Shown here in pieces: positions 1 through 9,759 of a stretch of 64,000 nt of DNA (its first letter is position 1; each line of letters starts with the position of its first letter). The notes under the pieces are model-generated. The model searched no databases, was not told the origin of the DNA, and worked only from the letters and a program-made list of their open reading frames with translations. The position numbers were made by a program, and so were the translations under genes. The stretch comes from Hyposmocoma kahamanoa. Its lineage: Eukaryota > Arthropoda > Insecta > Lepidoptera > Cosmopterigidae. The stretch covers positions 4,103,223 to 4,167,222 of the forward strand of contig NW_020653900.1 in assembly GCF_003589595.1 (NCBI RefSeq). Direction: 5' to 3'.

Positions 1-579
1 TGAAATTTTACAAATACTTTTTTTTATATCAACTCAACTAAACAGAAATCGTATATTATACGATATACGTTATTCAAATGGCTTCAATTTCGTTTGTAAT
101 CAAATAAATTCTGAAATAAAGCCAGTGCCGCTCGACCCAAGGCAAAATGAACCGTATTATTACGGGAATAAATTGGATTCGAGCTGAGGTAGTATCGACT
201 CTTGAACATAGTTATAAAATTAAAAAGAATATGAACGAAAACGCTTACAAATATTCAGTTTTCATTTCTTTGAAGTTTGGCTTTTAAGCCTTTTTTCCCC
301 AGAAGTTTAATATATATTGACATTCGCATCGTTTCACATCTATACAATTTATTTCATCATTCACTGTACTTTTCTTTCTAAGACTGAGTTAAATGAAGGG
401 TTGCCATTTTTCGTAGTTTCAAATAGTCATGTAGTTGTTATTTTATCGATAGATTGTAAATAGTCATAAATTTTTGGAGAACTGCTGTGAATATTACGAC
501 GTTTTAATAACTAATAATTACATCGTCGCCTTTTTTCTTTTTACCCGACTGCGAGAAGGTTCTATCTTTCAAGTGTATG

Positions 580-581
<2 letters not shown>
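1..581. other. AT-rich sequence, nothing recognised
   Basis: No open frame of note, no inverted-repeat ends and no similarity to the repeat families that recur elsewhere in the window. Confidence 0.5.

Positions 582-621
<40 letters not shown>
582..621. repeat. (TAA)n microsatellite
   Basis: About 13 uninterrupted ATA/TAA units, directly visible. Ends in a short TCATTTATTGG tail. Confidence 0.95.
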
Positions 622-1350
622 CATTTATTGGACATCTATTAAGTTACAAGATTAAGTTGTATGTATGTATGTTTGTCCATTTCTATGTTTCCCTGTACAG
701 TCTGAACGGCTTGACGGATTTTGACATGAGGTGTCGATAAATTCGTCTTGATTATGGGAGTGTCATAGGTTATAAAAAGTAATCAAAATAGTGAGGGGGT
801 TAGCTAATTTTTATATTGACAATTGGCGTACTGGTATCGATATCAAATCATAAAGTACAGAGACGCTATCTTGTTCTACCAACATGTCTAATTTTGTTAC
901 ACAGTTCATTACGTTTTATGAATCTTAATTTATATCAAATGTAACAAATTCGACCGTTTAATTATTATTTCGTAAGCGTGCCAATTTTAATCGATAGTCG
1001 ATAGAATATTTACAACTTGCAATCACTAACAGCTTGTAAGCTGGCAATCCTTTGCGCATTAAATTATCCCTTCACTCCGTCTTGGAAAAAATGGTATAAT
1101 CCAATTACAGTCTGGTAAGTAGGTACGTCTCTCTCCACATCTAGGAATGAAATTCAACCCTGCGCTGCTAAAGATAAGACGATTTATAGAGTAGAACCCG
1201 TCATGATGTCGTCTTTGTATGTAGATATTACTGAACCGCGCCGTTAGTGTAGTAAGTCCAAATTATCTGCAAAATTACAATTTTTCAGAACAGTCTTGAC
1301 ATTTTTTATAATATTTCAATAAATTTCAATGTAAATTGCGTGTATTTTTA
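622..1350. other. Unassigned sequence with a short GTAT run
   Basis: A GTATGTATGTATG run lies at about 659-672. The following text resembles generic interspersed repeat, but no other copy occurs here and no ends can be set. No coding region is supported. Confidence 0.35.
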
Positions 1351-1622
1351 TGTACCAAATGACGGGACGAACAATTCGTTCGCCTGGTGGTAAGCGATAC
1401 GCCTGTCTATAATAGTTGCAGTGCCACTCAGAGCTTTAAATCGCAAAGATTTCTGGGGCACTTCTACTACGCCTTTCACCCAGATACGTTGAAAACTCCC
1501 ATGTGCCTGTAATTTCACCAACACCCCTACTCTTCAAAACCGGAACTCAGTAATGTTCACTACTGCTTGGCGGCAGAAATAAGTAAGGTGGCGGGATTTC
1601 CCTTTAGCTCTACTGCTACTAA
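1351..1622 (+). repeat. Interspersed repeat B, copy B1
   Basis: Repeat B is the commonest repeat in the window, about 290 bp when complete. One end reads ATCAAGTGACGGGACGAAC, the middle carries ACCCTTACCCTTCAAAACCG, and the far end reads CTTCCCTGGACGAACTC then CTACTGCTACTAAA. It recurs in both orientations at least 17 times and resembles an abundant lepidopteran SINE-like repeat (recollection of the family, not a search). This copy is near complete but diverged and lacks the TTTTATAAT lead-in. Confidence 0.85.
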
Positions 1623-1796
1623 TGATATTGAGTTGTTATATCAGCCGACATATTAGCAGATATACTAAGGCACTGCCTGTTTGTAATCATGAACATTATA
1701 TGCGTCTTCTGGGTTTAATTTTTACAAAATGAAGAGGACGTATTGAAGTATGTGGTAATGACTGCAATATTTGTATGTTTCTTTTATACTTTATAA

Positions 1797-2075
1797 CCGA
1801 CTTCAAAAAAGGAGGAGGCTCTTAATTCGACTGTATTTTTTTGTGTGTGACGCGATTACTCCGGCCATTTATTTGTGAACCGATTTTGATGATTCTTTTT
1901 TTGTTGAAAAGAGGGCACCTCCGTATTAGTCATATTTAAATTTGACGAGAATATTCCACTTTTAAGGGTGGCAAACTAAGAGATGAATCCAGTTTCGCAT
2001 ACTTTTCGTGAACTGATGCCCATAACACTTGGCAAATAGATTTAGTTCCAATGAAAAAGTTGATGAAAAATTTCT
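1797..2075 (+). repeat. MITE D, copy D1
   Basis: Begins ACCGACTTCAAAAAAGGAGG, runs through TTAATTCGACTGTATTTTTT and a conserved AAGGGTGGCAAACTAAG block, and ends in CACTTGGCAAATAG. The far terminus seen in the complete copy at 23893-24183 is missing. Confidence 0.75.
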
Positions 2076-2441
2076 CATCCATGTTTGTCAAAATTCGGGC
2101 TTTATAGCGTACCCATCACATATATTCTACTTACTGTTTATTATTTACTTTATTACTACCAAGAACATATGAAATTAAATTCACAAAGACTACAATTTTT
2201 GTGTACTTACGTATGATCTATTGAATTTTTTTAGAAATCAGAAGTCGAGTAGAAATTTGTTCTGGTTCCCAACTTAACAGATAGGAGCGAGTACATTTTT
2301 TATGATAAAATAAGATAAGATAAGATTTGGCAGCACTGCGCCCTGCAATGTTATTCTCTAAAAAGACCGCGCTGCGCTCGACGCTGCCACAGCGCTGAGT
2401 GCCCAAATCGGTATTTGCTAAGTGACATTAAACGACGCATA

Positions 2442-2627
2442 GGGTCGTATTCTAGAATTCTACTCAATGCTCAAGTCAGAGTTTGAGCAGACTTGAGTAT
2501 GATTTCAAGCACTGGAAATACGACCCTAATGGCAAGAACTTGAGTACGATTTTCAGTGCTCACTGCAATACTCAAGTCCTGACTTGAGTATTGCAGTGAG
2601 CACTCAGTGAGTTCTGGAATACGACTC
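2442..2627. mobile_element. Fold-back MITE, GGGTCGTATTCTAGAA ends (first of two)
   Basis: Starts GGGTCGTATTCTAGAATTC and ends GTTCTGGAATACGACTC. The interior is built of further inverted pieces (ACTTGAGTATTGCAGTGAGC beside its own complement), so almost the whole 186 bp can fold back. The right flank is TTA and the left flank ATA, consistent with a 3-bp TWA target as used by PIF/Harbinger-type elements; that class assignment is inference. Confidence 0.65.
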
Positions 2628-2630
2628 TTA

Positions 2631-2783
2631 GGGTCGTATTCTAGAACTCTACTCAATGCTTAAGTCAGGATTGCAATTGAAACACAAGCACTGGAAATAC
2701 GACCCTAATGGCAGGGACTTGAGTATGATTTCGAGTGCTCGAATCCTGACTTGAGCATTGAGTAGAGTTCTAGAATACGACCC
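2631..2783. mobile_element. Fold-back MITE, same family (second of two)
   Basis: Starts GGGTCGTATTCTAGAACTC and ends AGTTCTAGAATACGACCC, with an exact TTA on each side (2628-2630 and 2784-2786). It lies head to tail with the preceding copy and shares the TTA between them. No coding capacity. Confidence 0.75.
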
Positions 2784-3254
2784 TTAGTTTCGAGTTCGGC
2801 GGCTTATGAAACTACTTTTGACGTTGGACTTTGACAGTTTTGTATGGAATTTGGTATTTTCTAACGAAATACGGCCTCGACTTCGCCCACCGCCTCGACC
2901 ACAGCCTCGATTTTAAGTGTTATATCTAAAAGCTATAATTTTGCGGTCATGAGCTAGCAAAATATTTTTTAATTTCATGTTATTAGTGTGTTGACCGTGT
3001 TTTAATTGTTATTTGATCAAAATTGGCTGCAAATTTGTCTGTTATACTTTTACTAATTATCCCTTTAAAATAGCGTAAATCTGAGTACAGATAAATATCT
3101 ATTCAAGAATTTCAAAATGTGAAACGAACCCTAGTTCGTATCTGAAACAGCGTCGAGTTCTCAAGGTCAAGACATCGACGACAAGCGATTATGCGTTAGA
3201 GGATACGGTTTTGCTCAGCATCGAGCTCGACGACGAACGCAACGCTGAGTGGGT

Positions 3255-3500
3255 CCACTAGCGAATAGCACTGTTGAATGGAGGGGAAATGTGGAAAGGC
3301 AAGTCCACGAGTTTGAAGAGCGGTGTAAAGCTGAACTCGACGCTAATCATGACAAAATAAAGGCACGCCTCTACCATTAACTAAAATTACATTAGCGGTG
3401 TACTCACGTGCCCTCAATGTGCACGAGGGTTTGCCGCAAAGGTTGCCAACGTTAGTCATCTTCGAACGCATCAACGCCAAATCAACTAGGAGTTAAAGTG
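3255..3500 (+). pseudogene. Non-LTR retrotransposon C-terminal relic with C2H2-like finger
   Basis: One frame reads FEERCKAELDANHDKIKARL (3309-3368) then stops. A second frame then reads LTCPQCARGFAAKV and SHLRTHQRQIN (about 3406-3490). That is a CxxC...HxxxH zinc-finger pattern after a charged helix, an arrangement found at the C-terminus of several non-LTR retrotransposon polyproteins (family knowledge). Stops and frame changes make it a pseudogene. A retroelement-like 3' end follows at 3585-3662. Assignment to a named clade is not possible from this much. Confidence 0.45.
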
Positions 3501-3584
3501 GTCGCCATGACCGAACACGGTCACGAGGTTTAAAACTATTTTTCTTCTTAAGGTACCTCTCTAATTAGTGATAGATGATGATAA

Positions 3585-3662
3585 TGAGCGATAGATTTTA
3601 ACCAATGTGCAATTTCAAGTGTAATAATGGTTACCTATGAAATAAAGATTGTTTTTATTTTG
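3585..3662 (+). repeat. Non-LTR retroelement 3' end (ATTTCAAGTGTAATAATGG type)
   Basis: The string TTTCAAGTGTAATAATGGTTACC followed by AATAAAGATT and a T-rich tail recurs, with variation, at 8985-9075, 51455-51575 and 58565-58625. It is best read as a shared 3' untranslated end with a polyadenylation-type AATAAA. Confidence 0.55.
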
Positions 3663-4181
3663 ATTCGAATTTAATTTTCGATCGAATAGACAGATGGTTT
3701 GACCTATAAACAAAATACAGTTACAATAAATCACGTAGGTGTTAGGAACATTTAAACATGTCTATTATAACAGTTGTGAGTGTAACCGGGCGCCACATAA
3801 TACGTCCTTCCTCCTCAGTCGTTAGTCGAGCATTTGGCTTCGAGCCGAAATGATTAGTAAAACAAATAAATGTAATAGAAACCATTCTTGATGAAGGATA
3901 TTATACTTTATACCTTGAATTACACATTTAGTACAAAATAAGAGCAGTAAAGTTTGGATATTGTGGCTGAACAAAACGGGTAAATCAGTATCGATGATTT
4001 GTGTTTCTCTTTGCGAGAGGGGTCCCCTTTAGGGGTCCCACGAACATAAAGGGGTCCTTTATATTCACGAGTCGAAAAGTACACCTGATCGCAAAAGTGT
4101 GTGACATCCCCAGTGAATAATAATAATTTTTCGCTTTATTTCCTATTATAAAGCAATTTAACTTTTAACATTGAAACTGCC

Positions 4182-4324
4182 TCCGTGGCCGAACGGTTAC
4201 CATGCTAGTCTGCCACGCAGAGGTCCCAGGTTCGATTACCGGGCCGGGAGAAAATTCGTATAACCTATATTTATTTCTCTCGTTAGTTTGGGTGTAATTT
4301 GTGGTTGTCTTTATGTGTGTGTGT
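4182..4324 (+). repeat. SINE A1, tRNA-like head and body (5' part)
   Basis: The head contains an A-box-like TGGCCGAACGG and a B-box-like GGTTCGATTACC, as in RNA polymerase III promoters of tRNA-derived SINEs. The body continues GGGTGTAATTTGTGG and stops at a TGTGTGTG run where repeat B2 begins. The tail resumes at 4546. This is not a functional tRNA gene: no tRNA 3' half follows. Confidence 0.8.
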
Positions 4325-4545
4325 TTTTTTTATAATATCAAGTGGCAGGACGAACAAGTCGTACGCCTGATGGTAAACTACACGCCTGTCCATAACAGTT
4401 GCAGTTGCAGTAAACCGCTAAGGACACTGCCACTGCGCCCGTCATCCTGAGACATAAGTTGACAAGTCCCATGTGCCTGTAATATCACCACCACCCTTAA
4501 CCCTTCAAAACAGGAACACAGTAATGCTGACATTACTGCTACTGC
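4325..4545 (+). repeat. Repeat B, copy B2, inserted in SINE A1
   Basis: Begins TTTTTTTATAATATCAAGTGG and runs to CAGTAATGCTGACATTACTG. It lies exactly between the body and tail of SINE A1, so it inserted later. The distal 60 bp of the B consensus are missing. Confidence 0.8.
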
Positions 4546-4620
4546 CCATGCCACTCGCGAACCGTCGCGGATGCCATGGACACCCAAACTTTGCGTGTGT
4601 GCCTTATTATTATTATAAAT
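4546..4620 (+). repeat. SINE A1, displaced 3' tail
   Basis: Matches the SINE A tail seen at 25313-25400 (reverse strand): CCATGCCACTCGCGA, GCCATGGACACCC, then CGTGTGTGCC and a TTATTATTATTAT end. Confidence 0.65.
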
Positions 4621-4938
4621 GTCTGAGGTAGTTGTTGGTTGCACTAACTTCAGCTGCGATCGCAGTTTTATACTCACAATTTCTAATTGATATTTCACTA
4701 TTGCCATAGCTATTGCTTTTATTATAAACTTAAATTCAAAATATATAAGTGTACCCGTCATCATTAAAATACTATTAGGCCGAAGGGTAGGTCTGTTGAC
4801 GTCATAACGTCTTTATTATAAAATACACGAATACATTTCTTTTGAAAGGCAAATATAGAGTACACATTCACATAATTATCCCAAAGAATAACCCTGTAGT
4901 TGAGTATTGGGTACACAGTACCTTATTACGCTGTCTAA

Positions 4939-5092
4939 AGCTCCGTACAGATTATTCGCATAGAACGCGCATTCGTAGCGCGCGCGTTATAATCCGTCGA
5001 TTGTCGTCTATTATTCGAAAAGTGCGCGCAGTACAGTTTATAGATATTCACGTTCAATTGCATTTAGTGTTGTAAATAATCTGTACCCGGCT
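4939..5092. mobile_element. 154-bp MITE, TAA target duplication
   Basis: Left end AGCTCCGTACAGATTATT and right end complementary to AGCCGGGTACAGATTATT (15 of 18 bases match), with TAA on both sides (4936-4938, 5093-5095). The interior is unusually CpG-rich (GCGCGCGCG near 4980). A 3-bp TAA duplication fits PIF/Harbinger-type MITEs. A 77-codon open frame across it is a by-product of the high GC. Confidence 0.65.
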
Positions 5093-5095
5093 TAA

Positions 5096-5651
5096 CCTGA
5101 GTAGAAAACACTACCTAATGCTCAACATTTCAACGTATTTTGACTACAACAACGAAATATTTACATCTCCTATGATTGACGAGTTCCAGTTCGTTTTGTA
5201 TTTAGTGGAGATGTAGTTCACATATCTTTTCACCGCATTTAATGTGGTATGTGTGCATCAATGCATCACTCACCGACTTGGCTATGTGCCAGGATAGATA
5301 ACCACTGAACAACTGACCGGATAATTTTGAATCACACCGCATATTCAGCATTGTTAAGGAAAGTGTCAGTTAAACAATGATTTGTATTATATTACAGATA
5401 TTTATGCCTAGGGTGAACTTTATTAGCATGTATAATAGCACATTTCCCTTCAGTGTAAGGTGTTCTTTATATTTTTTTGCAATGATGACAAAGTTTCTTG
5501 AGTAACTTTTTTTTTTAATAAACTGGCATCCTATATTGGACCTATGAATTAATATTTACATTGTTCGCTGAAGACGTTTTATATACAGTGTCTGTGTAAG
5601 TCAGGAAGATTATTGTGTACTTCAAATTAACAATAATTATTGTCTTCTTTT
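5096..5651. other. No gene or repeat recognised
   Basis: AT-rich single-copy-looking sequence between a MITE and a D copy; T-runs near 5507 and 5738. Confidence 0.35.
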
Positions 5652-5907
5652 TAGCCGACTTCAAAAAAGAGGAGGTTCTCAATTCGACTGTGCTTTTTGT
5701 GTATGTTACGCGATCGCTCCGGCACTGATATTTGATCATTCTTTTTTTTTTTTGTTGAAAAGGGGGTACTTCAATAGTGGTCCCATTCAAATTTGAAGAA
5801 GATATTCACCCTTGAGGGTGGCAAATTAGGGGATGAATCTAGTTTATCTCTTTCCGTTAATCGATTTCAATAAAACCTGGCACGTAGATGTAATTCCAAT
5901 GAAAGTA
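5652..5907 (+). repeat. MITE D, copy D2
   Basis: GCCGACTTCAAAAAAGAGG start, CTCAATTCGACTGTG, TTGTTGAAAAG, CTTGAGGGTGGCAAATTAGGG, ending in CCTGGCACGTAGATG. The right terminus is lost. Confidence 0.75.
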
Positions 5908-6138
5908 AAATGTTTTGGTGACCTAGAACTGTTCTGATGATAGGAATGGTAGATAGATGAGAACAATTCCTCAACAGTGTACAACATCAACCTTGTGTTT
6001 GGGCTCGTATTATTAGTTTTGAAGAGGACTTCCATATTATGCGTTTTAGTTAGCCTTGAGGAGACCATGGTAACAAACTAGTTTATCCTATTTATACCAT
6101 TGGGATATAAGTAATAATATTATATTGATCTTTGTATT

Positions 6139-6200
6139 AATAATTATAATACACTAGTGGAGTAATTTAACAAAAACCAATTGAATAGAAGAAAGAAACA
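6139..6200 (+). repeat. SINE E body fragment
   Basis: TTGTATTAATAATTATAATA then CTAGTGGAGTAATTTAACA matches the body of the SINE at 23334-23530; the tRNA-like head is absent. Confidence 0.6.
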
Positions 6201-6202
6201 TA

Positions 6203-6335
6203 GGAAATGAAACGGTTGACTGACCATGGGACCTGTAAGTAAAGGGCCCGAAACGTTGGATTGTTTGAAAAAACAAATATAACAATCGCGAAAACCTAAG
6301 AACTCGATGTTAAGAAACATTTTGAGATTCAATAA
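6203..6335 (+). repeat. Repeat C copy
   Basis: Carries the recurrent motif GACCATGGGACCTGT...AAAGGGCCCGAAACGTTGG, then CGCGAAAACCTAAGAACTCG. The same strings recur at 13200-13345, 26283-26490 and 26755-26850. Class unknown. Confidence 0.6.
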
Positions 6336-6539
6336 AACACTTTTTTATGCCGTTTGCAAAGTGCGATCGGTCAATGCACCATAAGCAGTTGTTTTGTTAT
6401 CATCTAAACCCTGAACCAATTTTGATGAATTTTGGTATAAAAATAGATCGGACCTAGGAGAAGGACATAGGCCCCTATTTGTTGCAAACATAAATCTTAA
6501 ACAGGGTAAAATAAAGGATGAAAGTTTATACGGATAGCC

Positions 6540-6823
6540 CATTGACTTACAAATAAATGGACGACGGGTCTAATACAAAAACCACGAAAAAAATGTCCCA
6601 AGTCAACCTATTTGAACGTAGTGACATGTAAAGGAATATGAAAAAGCTAAAACGTTGAATTTAAATTGTAATGACATCGCAGTACTGTCTAATTTTGCTT
6701 GCTTCGCTGTCAGTCGAACAAACGAAGACTAAAGCGTGAATGACGCTGTATACGATTTTAACGCCCTATAAGTTCGGAAACTTTTTAGCGCGGACCCGAC
6801 GTCCATATAATTGTAAGTCAATG
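6540..6823. mobile_element. hAT-type MITE, copy E1
   Basis: 284 bp. Left end CATTGACTTACAAATAAATG, right end complementary to CATTGACTTACAATTATATG, extending through GGACG(A/T)CGGGTC. Flanked by a perfect 8-bp duplication GGATAGCC (6532-6539 and 6824-6831). An 8-bp duplication with CANTG-like ends fits hAT superfamily non-autonomous elements. No coding capacity. Confidence 0.88.
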
Positions 6824-6874
6824 GGATAGCCAAAGGAAAATTTGCGTAGTATGCTATTCAATATTCTTATTATA

Positions 6875-6956
6875 CAGTCGGTGCCCTCAGTTAAGTATCT
6901 AGAATTTGTACTAAGTGTTATACAATTAGTGGATACAGAAGTGAGGGCACCGACTG
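6875..6956. mobile_element. 82-bp Tc1/mariner-type MITE
   Basis: Ends CAGTCGGTGCCCTCA and TGAGGGCACCGACTG are exact inverted repeats of 15 bp, flanked by TA on both sides (6873-6874, 6957-6958). CAGT...ACTG with TA is typical of Tc1-like elements. The interior is only about 50 bp and AT-rich. Confidence 0.8.
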
Positions 6957-7039
6957 TACGTATTCTACGAAGGCACTAACTCGTATTTCATAAATTTTTC
7001 TGGAAACAGGTTGTGTATAACTGCAACAAAATACCTAGA

Positions 7040-7180
7040 AGGCGTCTGGTCGAATCTGGCCGAATCCAAGGATTTTTTGTAAGTGTTCGATGTTTGTATT
7101 AATTATTATAACAAACTAGTGGAGTAATTTCACAAAAAATAATTGAATATCATGGTGGTGGAACATCTTGATATTCTTAT
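7040..7180 (+). repeat. SINE E, 5'-truncated copy
   Basis: Starts in the B-box region (GGCGTCTGGTCGAATCTGGCC), then AAGTGTTCGATGTTTGTATT and CTAGTGGAGTAATTTCACA as in the fuller copy at 23334. Confidence 0.7.
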
Positions 7181-7554
7181 ATTTAATAACCCTGTATATG
7201 TTATGTAATATTAGAGGCTTTTGAAGGAGTGCAAATCTTTAACCAACTGCTCTCAAATGTAAATGTAAAGGACACATTCACGGCCAGTCACTACTGAAAG
7301 AAATACTTAATTTGTATAATAATAATGTAAATTTGCAAACAGTTGAACACTCAACTTGTATTTATATCCAATGGTTTTTCGTTATGTACTTGGCACCACG
7401 GATTGGACCTGTTAATTCACTGATTCGTTTTTTAAGTACTCATGTAAGTGACAATTGCCTTAACGAGAATAAAGTATATTTGAACTCAAGTACACTTAGA
7501 AAAGGTATCTATCGTTCTTTTGATATCCCAGAAAATGCTTGACCTGTAAATAAT

Positions 7555-8165
7555 TCGGCGTCGACAAATTTAAGTACCTGGGATGCACTATCGCCGACAC
7601 AAACCAAAAGGAGTATGAAGTCAGCCCTTCACAAAGTGTTGGTGTCCAAGTTGCTAATCAGGACTACAAAGGTTCGTGTCTACAACACAGTAATTAGGCC
7701 AATCTTATTGTATGGGTGTGGAACATGGACACTAACGCTGAAGGAAGAACATAAATTATTAGTGGCTAAACAGAAGATACTTCGAAAGATTGTGGGACCA
7801 GTCAAAGGAGAATTTGGGAACAGGAGAGCCAAATTCAATAGAGAGAAAAAAAAGAAATATAAAAGAACTGGTGTCTAAGCCGAACATAATCGGGGAAATA
7901 AAATCTGCTCGACTTCGCTAGCTAGGACATGTGAAGAGAATGGGAGTGGATCAAGCTGCCGAAAGAGTGTATTTGGGGCAACCTACGGGTCATCGTCTCG
8001 GGGGCCGTTTAAGATATCGTTGGAAGGATGAAGTCACCAAAGACCTAAAACAACTGAATGTGTCCGAATAGTCGGAATTGGAACAAGACCGACAGAAATG
8101 GCGTACTTTGGCGCCTGAGGCCAAGATCCGCTTCGGGTCGCTGACGCCAATGCGCGCGCGCTGTA
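7555..8165 (+). pseudogene. Non-LTR retrotransposon reverse transcriptase, C-terminal relic
   Basis: Decayed 3' part of an endonuclease-reverse transcriptase polyprotein. Readable blocks, in order but in shifting frames: KFKYLGCTIADTNQKEYE (about 7567-7620), VRVYNTVIRPILLYGCGTWT with LLVAKQKILRKIVGPV (7671-7806, the longest open part), then LGHVKRMG, RLGGRLRYRWKDEVTKDLKQ and ELEQDRQKWRTLAPEAK (about 7925-8125). The YxxxIRPxxxYGxExW pattern followed by RWxDxVxxDLK is characteristic of the region after the RT fingers and palm in RTE-like and related non-LTR elements. There are at least two frame changes and two stops (before LGHVKRM and after NVSE). The catalytic FADD box is not present, so this is a 5'-truncated dead copy, the usual product of target-primed reverse transcription. 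Confidence 0.8.
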
Positions 8166-8814
8166 AATGATTCTTACATATGTATGTACCTATCGGGATG
8201 TAGTTTGATTTTGTTCAAGCATCCGATCGATGTGAACAAATCCGTTCAGAACAAAGCAAAACTAGCCAAGTATAACTATCTCAGTTCGAGTTTCAAGTAG
8301 CAATATAAGTTGAATCATTAATCAAAATTGGAATCCGCAGTCTTAGTCGTAAAATATTCTACAGATTATTAGGTACAAGCCAATCCTCGTGACGCGGTCC
8401 ACGACCTTTTTATTTCTCGAGCGTCTTTGATTTGATTCTAATAGGTAACGGTAAATGATAAAATTTCCAGTGCCTTTTACGTTACTTAAAATGTAGAGCC
8501 TTTTCCATTTCCATTTTAAGGTTACTTGATTAGATTTACTTTAGATTACTTAAGAAATTTAACAAAAGAATGAACCTGGTGACGCGAAACATTTTTATTA
8601 CTTGAGTGTTAGTTACTTGTAACTAGAAGTAGGGGCTATAAAAGTGGCTTGCCATGGTGATTTCATGGACCGCGTTACGCCGCGCCCGGTTTGTGCTGGC
8701 GTGCTTGCATCGTAACGTAAATCCGCTCCGCCATGCGCCAGTAGCGGTATGGGCCGTACTGCTACGGACATGGGTTTGTATCACGGATATGATTCGACAG
8801 TCCTTATTAGTGAG
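8166..8814. other. Unassigned; GC-richer patch 8650-8790
   Basis: Two overlapping open frames of 60-74 codons occur on opposite strands in 8623-8847, but neither resembles a known protein. The patch directly precedes a retroelement 3' end and may be further retroelement sequence. Confidence 0.35.
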
Positions 8815-9075
8815 TTTTGTCTGCGGACTTGGATGACAAAATTCCATGGTAATGGCCCGTTTAGCTCTTGCAGGTTACCTCGATACGATAGTTGAAATAA
8901 ATGTTGTAAACGATAAATGTGTACAACCGTTTATTTACAAACAGAAACTCATTTCTTTCTCATTCTTCTCAGGAGAATCTGAGAACGAATGATTGGTAGA
9001 GTTTAATCAATGTGACAATATCAAGTGTAATTTGATTATCTATGGAATATAGATTATTTGAGTTTGAGCTTGTAT
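8815..9075 (+). repeat. Non-LTR retroelement 3' untranslated region, copy R1
   Basis: GACTTGGATGACAAAA, GCCCGTTTAGCTCTTGCAGG, CATTCTTCTCAGG, then CAAGTGTAATTTG and an ATTTGAGTTTGAG tail. The same order of blocks recurs at 58378-58625, which marks it as a dispersed 3' end. Confidence 0.65.
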
Positions 9076-9572
9076 GTGCCAAGAAAATTAAAAATTAATT
9101 AAAACTGAAGTTGAATTATAAACAGAATTGGGTGAATTTCACTTTTCGAATTTCAATGGCACTTTTTGAGTCATTTTTGTAAAACCCTTTTTTCTCTTGA
9201 TTTTAAGGTATTAAACGTACAAATAAGTTCAAGCAATGTCAATAATTATAAAATCACAGAAATATTTAAGTTAAATACAACAAAACACGATATTTTAGGT
9301 CACACGAATGAGATTGCAGTAACACGAATGATTTTCTCATAAAACATAAATGAGAAAGACGGCACAATAATGAGAAATTATTATAACAACACACATTTTA
9401 TCGTTCAAAAAAGAACATTAACACATCATTTAACATGTAACAAATATTTTAATATAATTTCTTGTATCAAAATCCTTCTCATCCGCGTAAGACCATCTAT
9501 CTATCTATATGTAATTAATAAATAAATCTAAAGAAGTATTTCGTTAACGTCATATAAACTTTATTGTACATC

Positions 9573-9727
9573 AATATGTCATCATCATCACCACCACCAT
9601 CAACATCATCATCACGATCACCATTATCATCAGCATCATTACCACTCACATCAACATCACAATCATCGTCATCATCACCACCGTCATCATCTTCACCACC
9701 GTCATCACCACCACTATCACCATCTAA
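9573..9727. repeat. TCA/CAC trinucleotide tract
   Basis: Long imperfect run of CAT/CAC/TCA triplets. It generates a serine/proline-only open frame on the + strand, which is a compositional artefact. Confidence 0.9.
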
Positions 9728-9759
9728 TTGTTATATTTCAAGTAAATGTTTGGCTTAAA

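Noticed and set aside
2442..2786. CRISPR-like array of short repeats
   Set aside because: Repeats are inverted and nested with no equal spacers; they form a fold-back MITE pair, and the genome is eukaryotic.
4378..4764. 128-codon minus-strand frame
   Set aside because: Mostly antisense to repeat B2 and the SINE A1 tail.
9564..9758. Serine/proline-only open frame
   Set aside because: Product of a CAT/CAC/TCA triplet tract.
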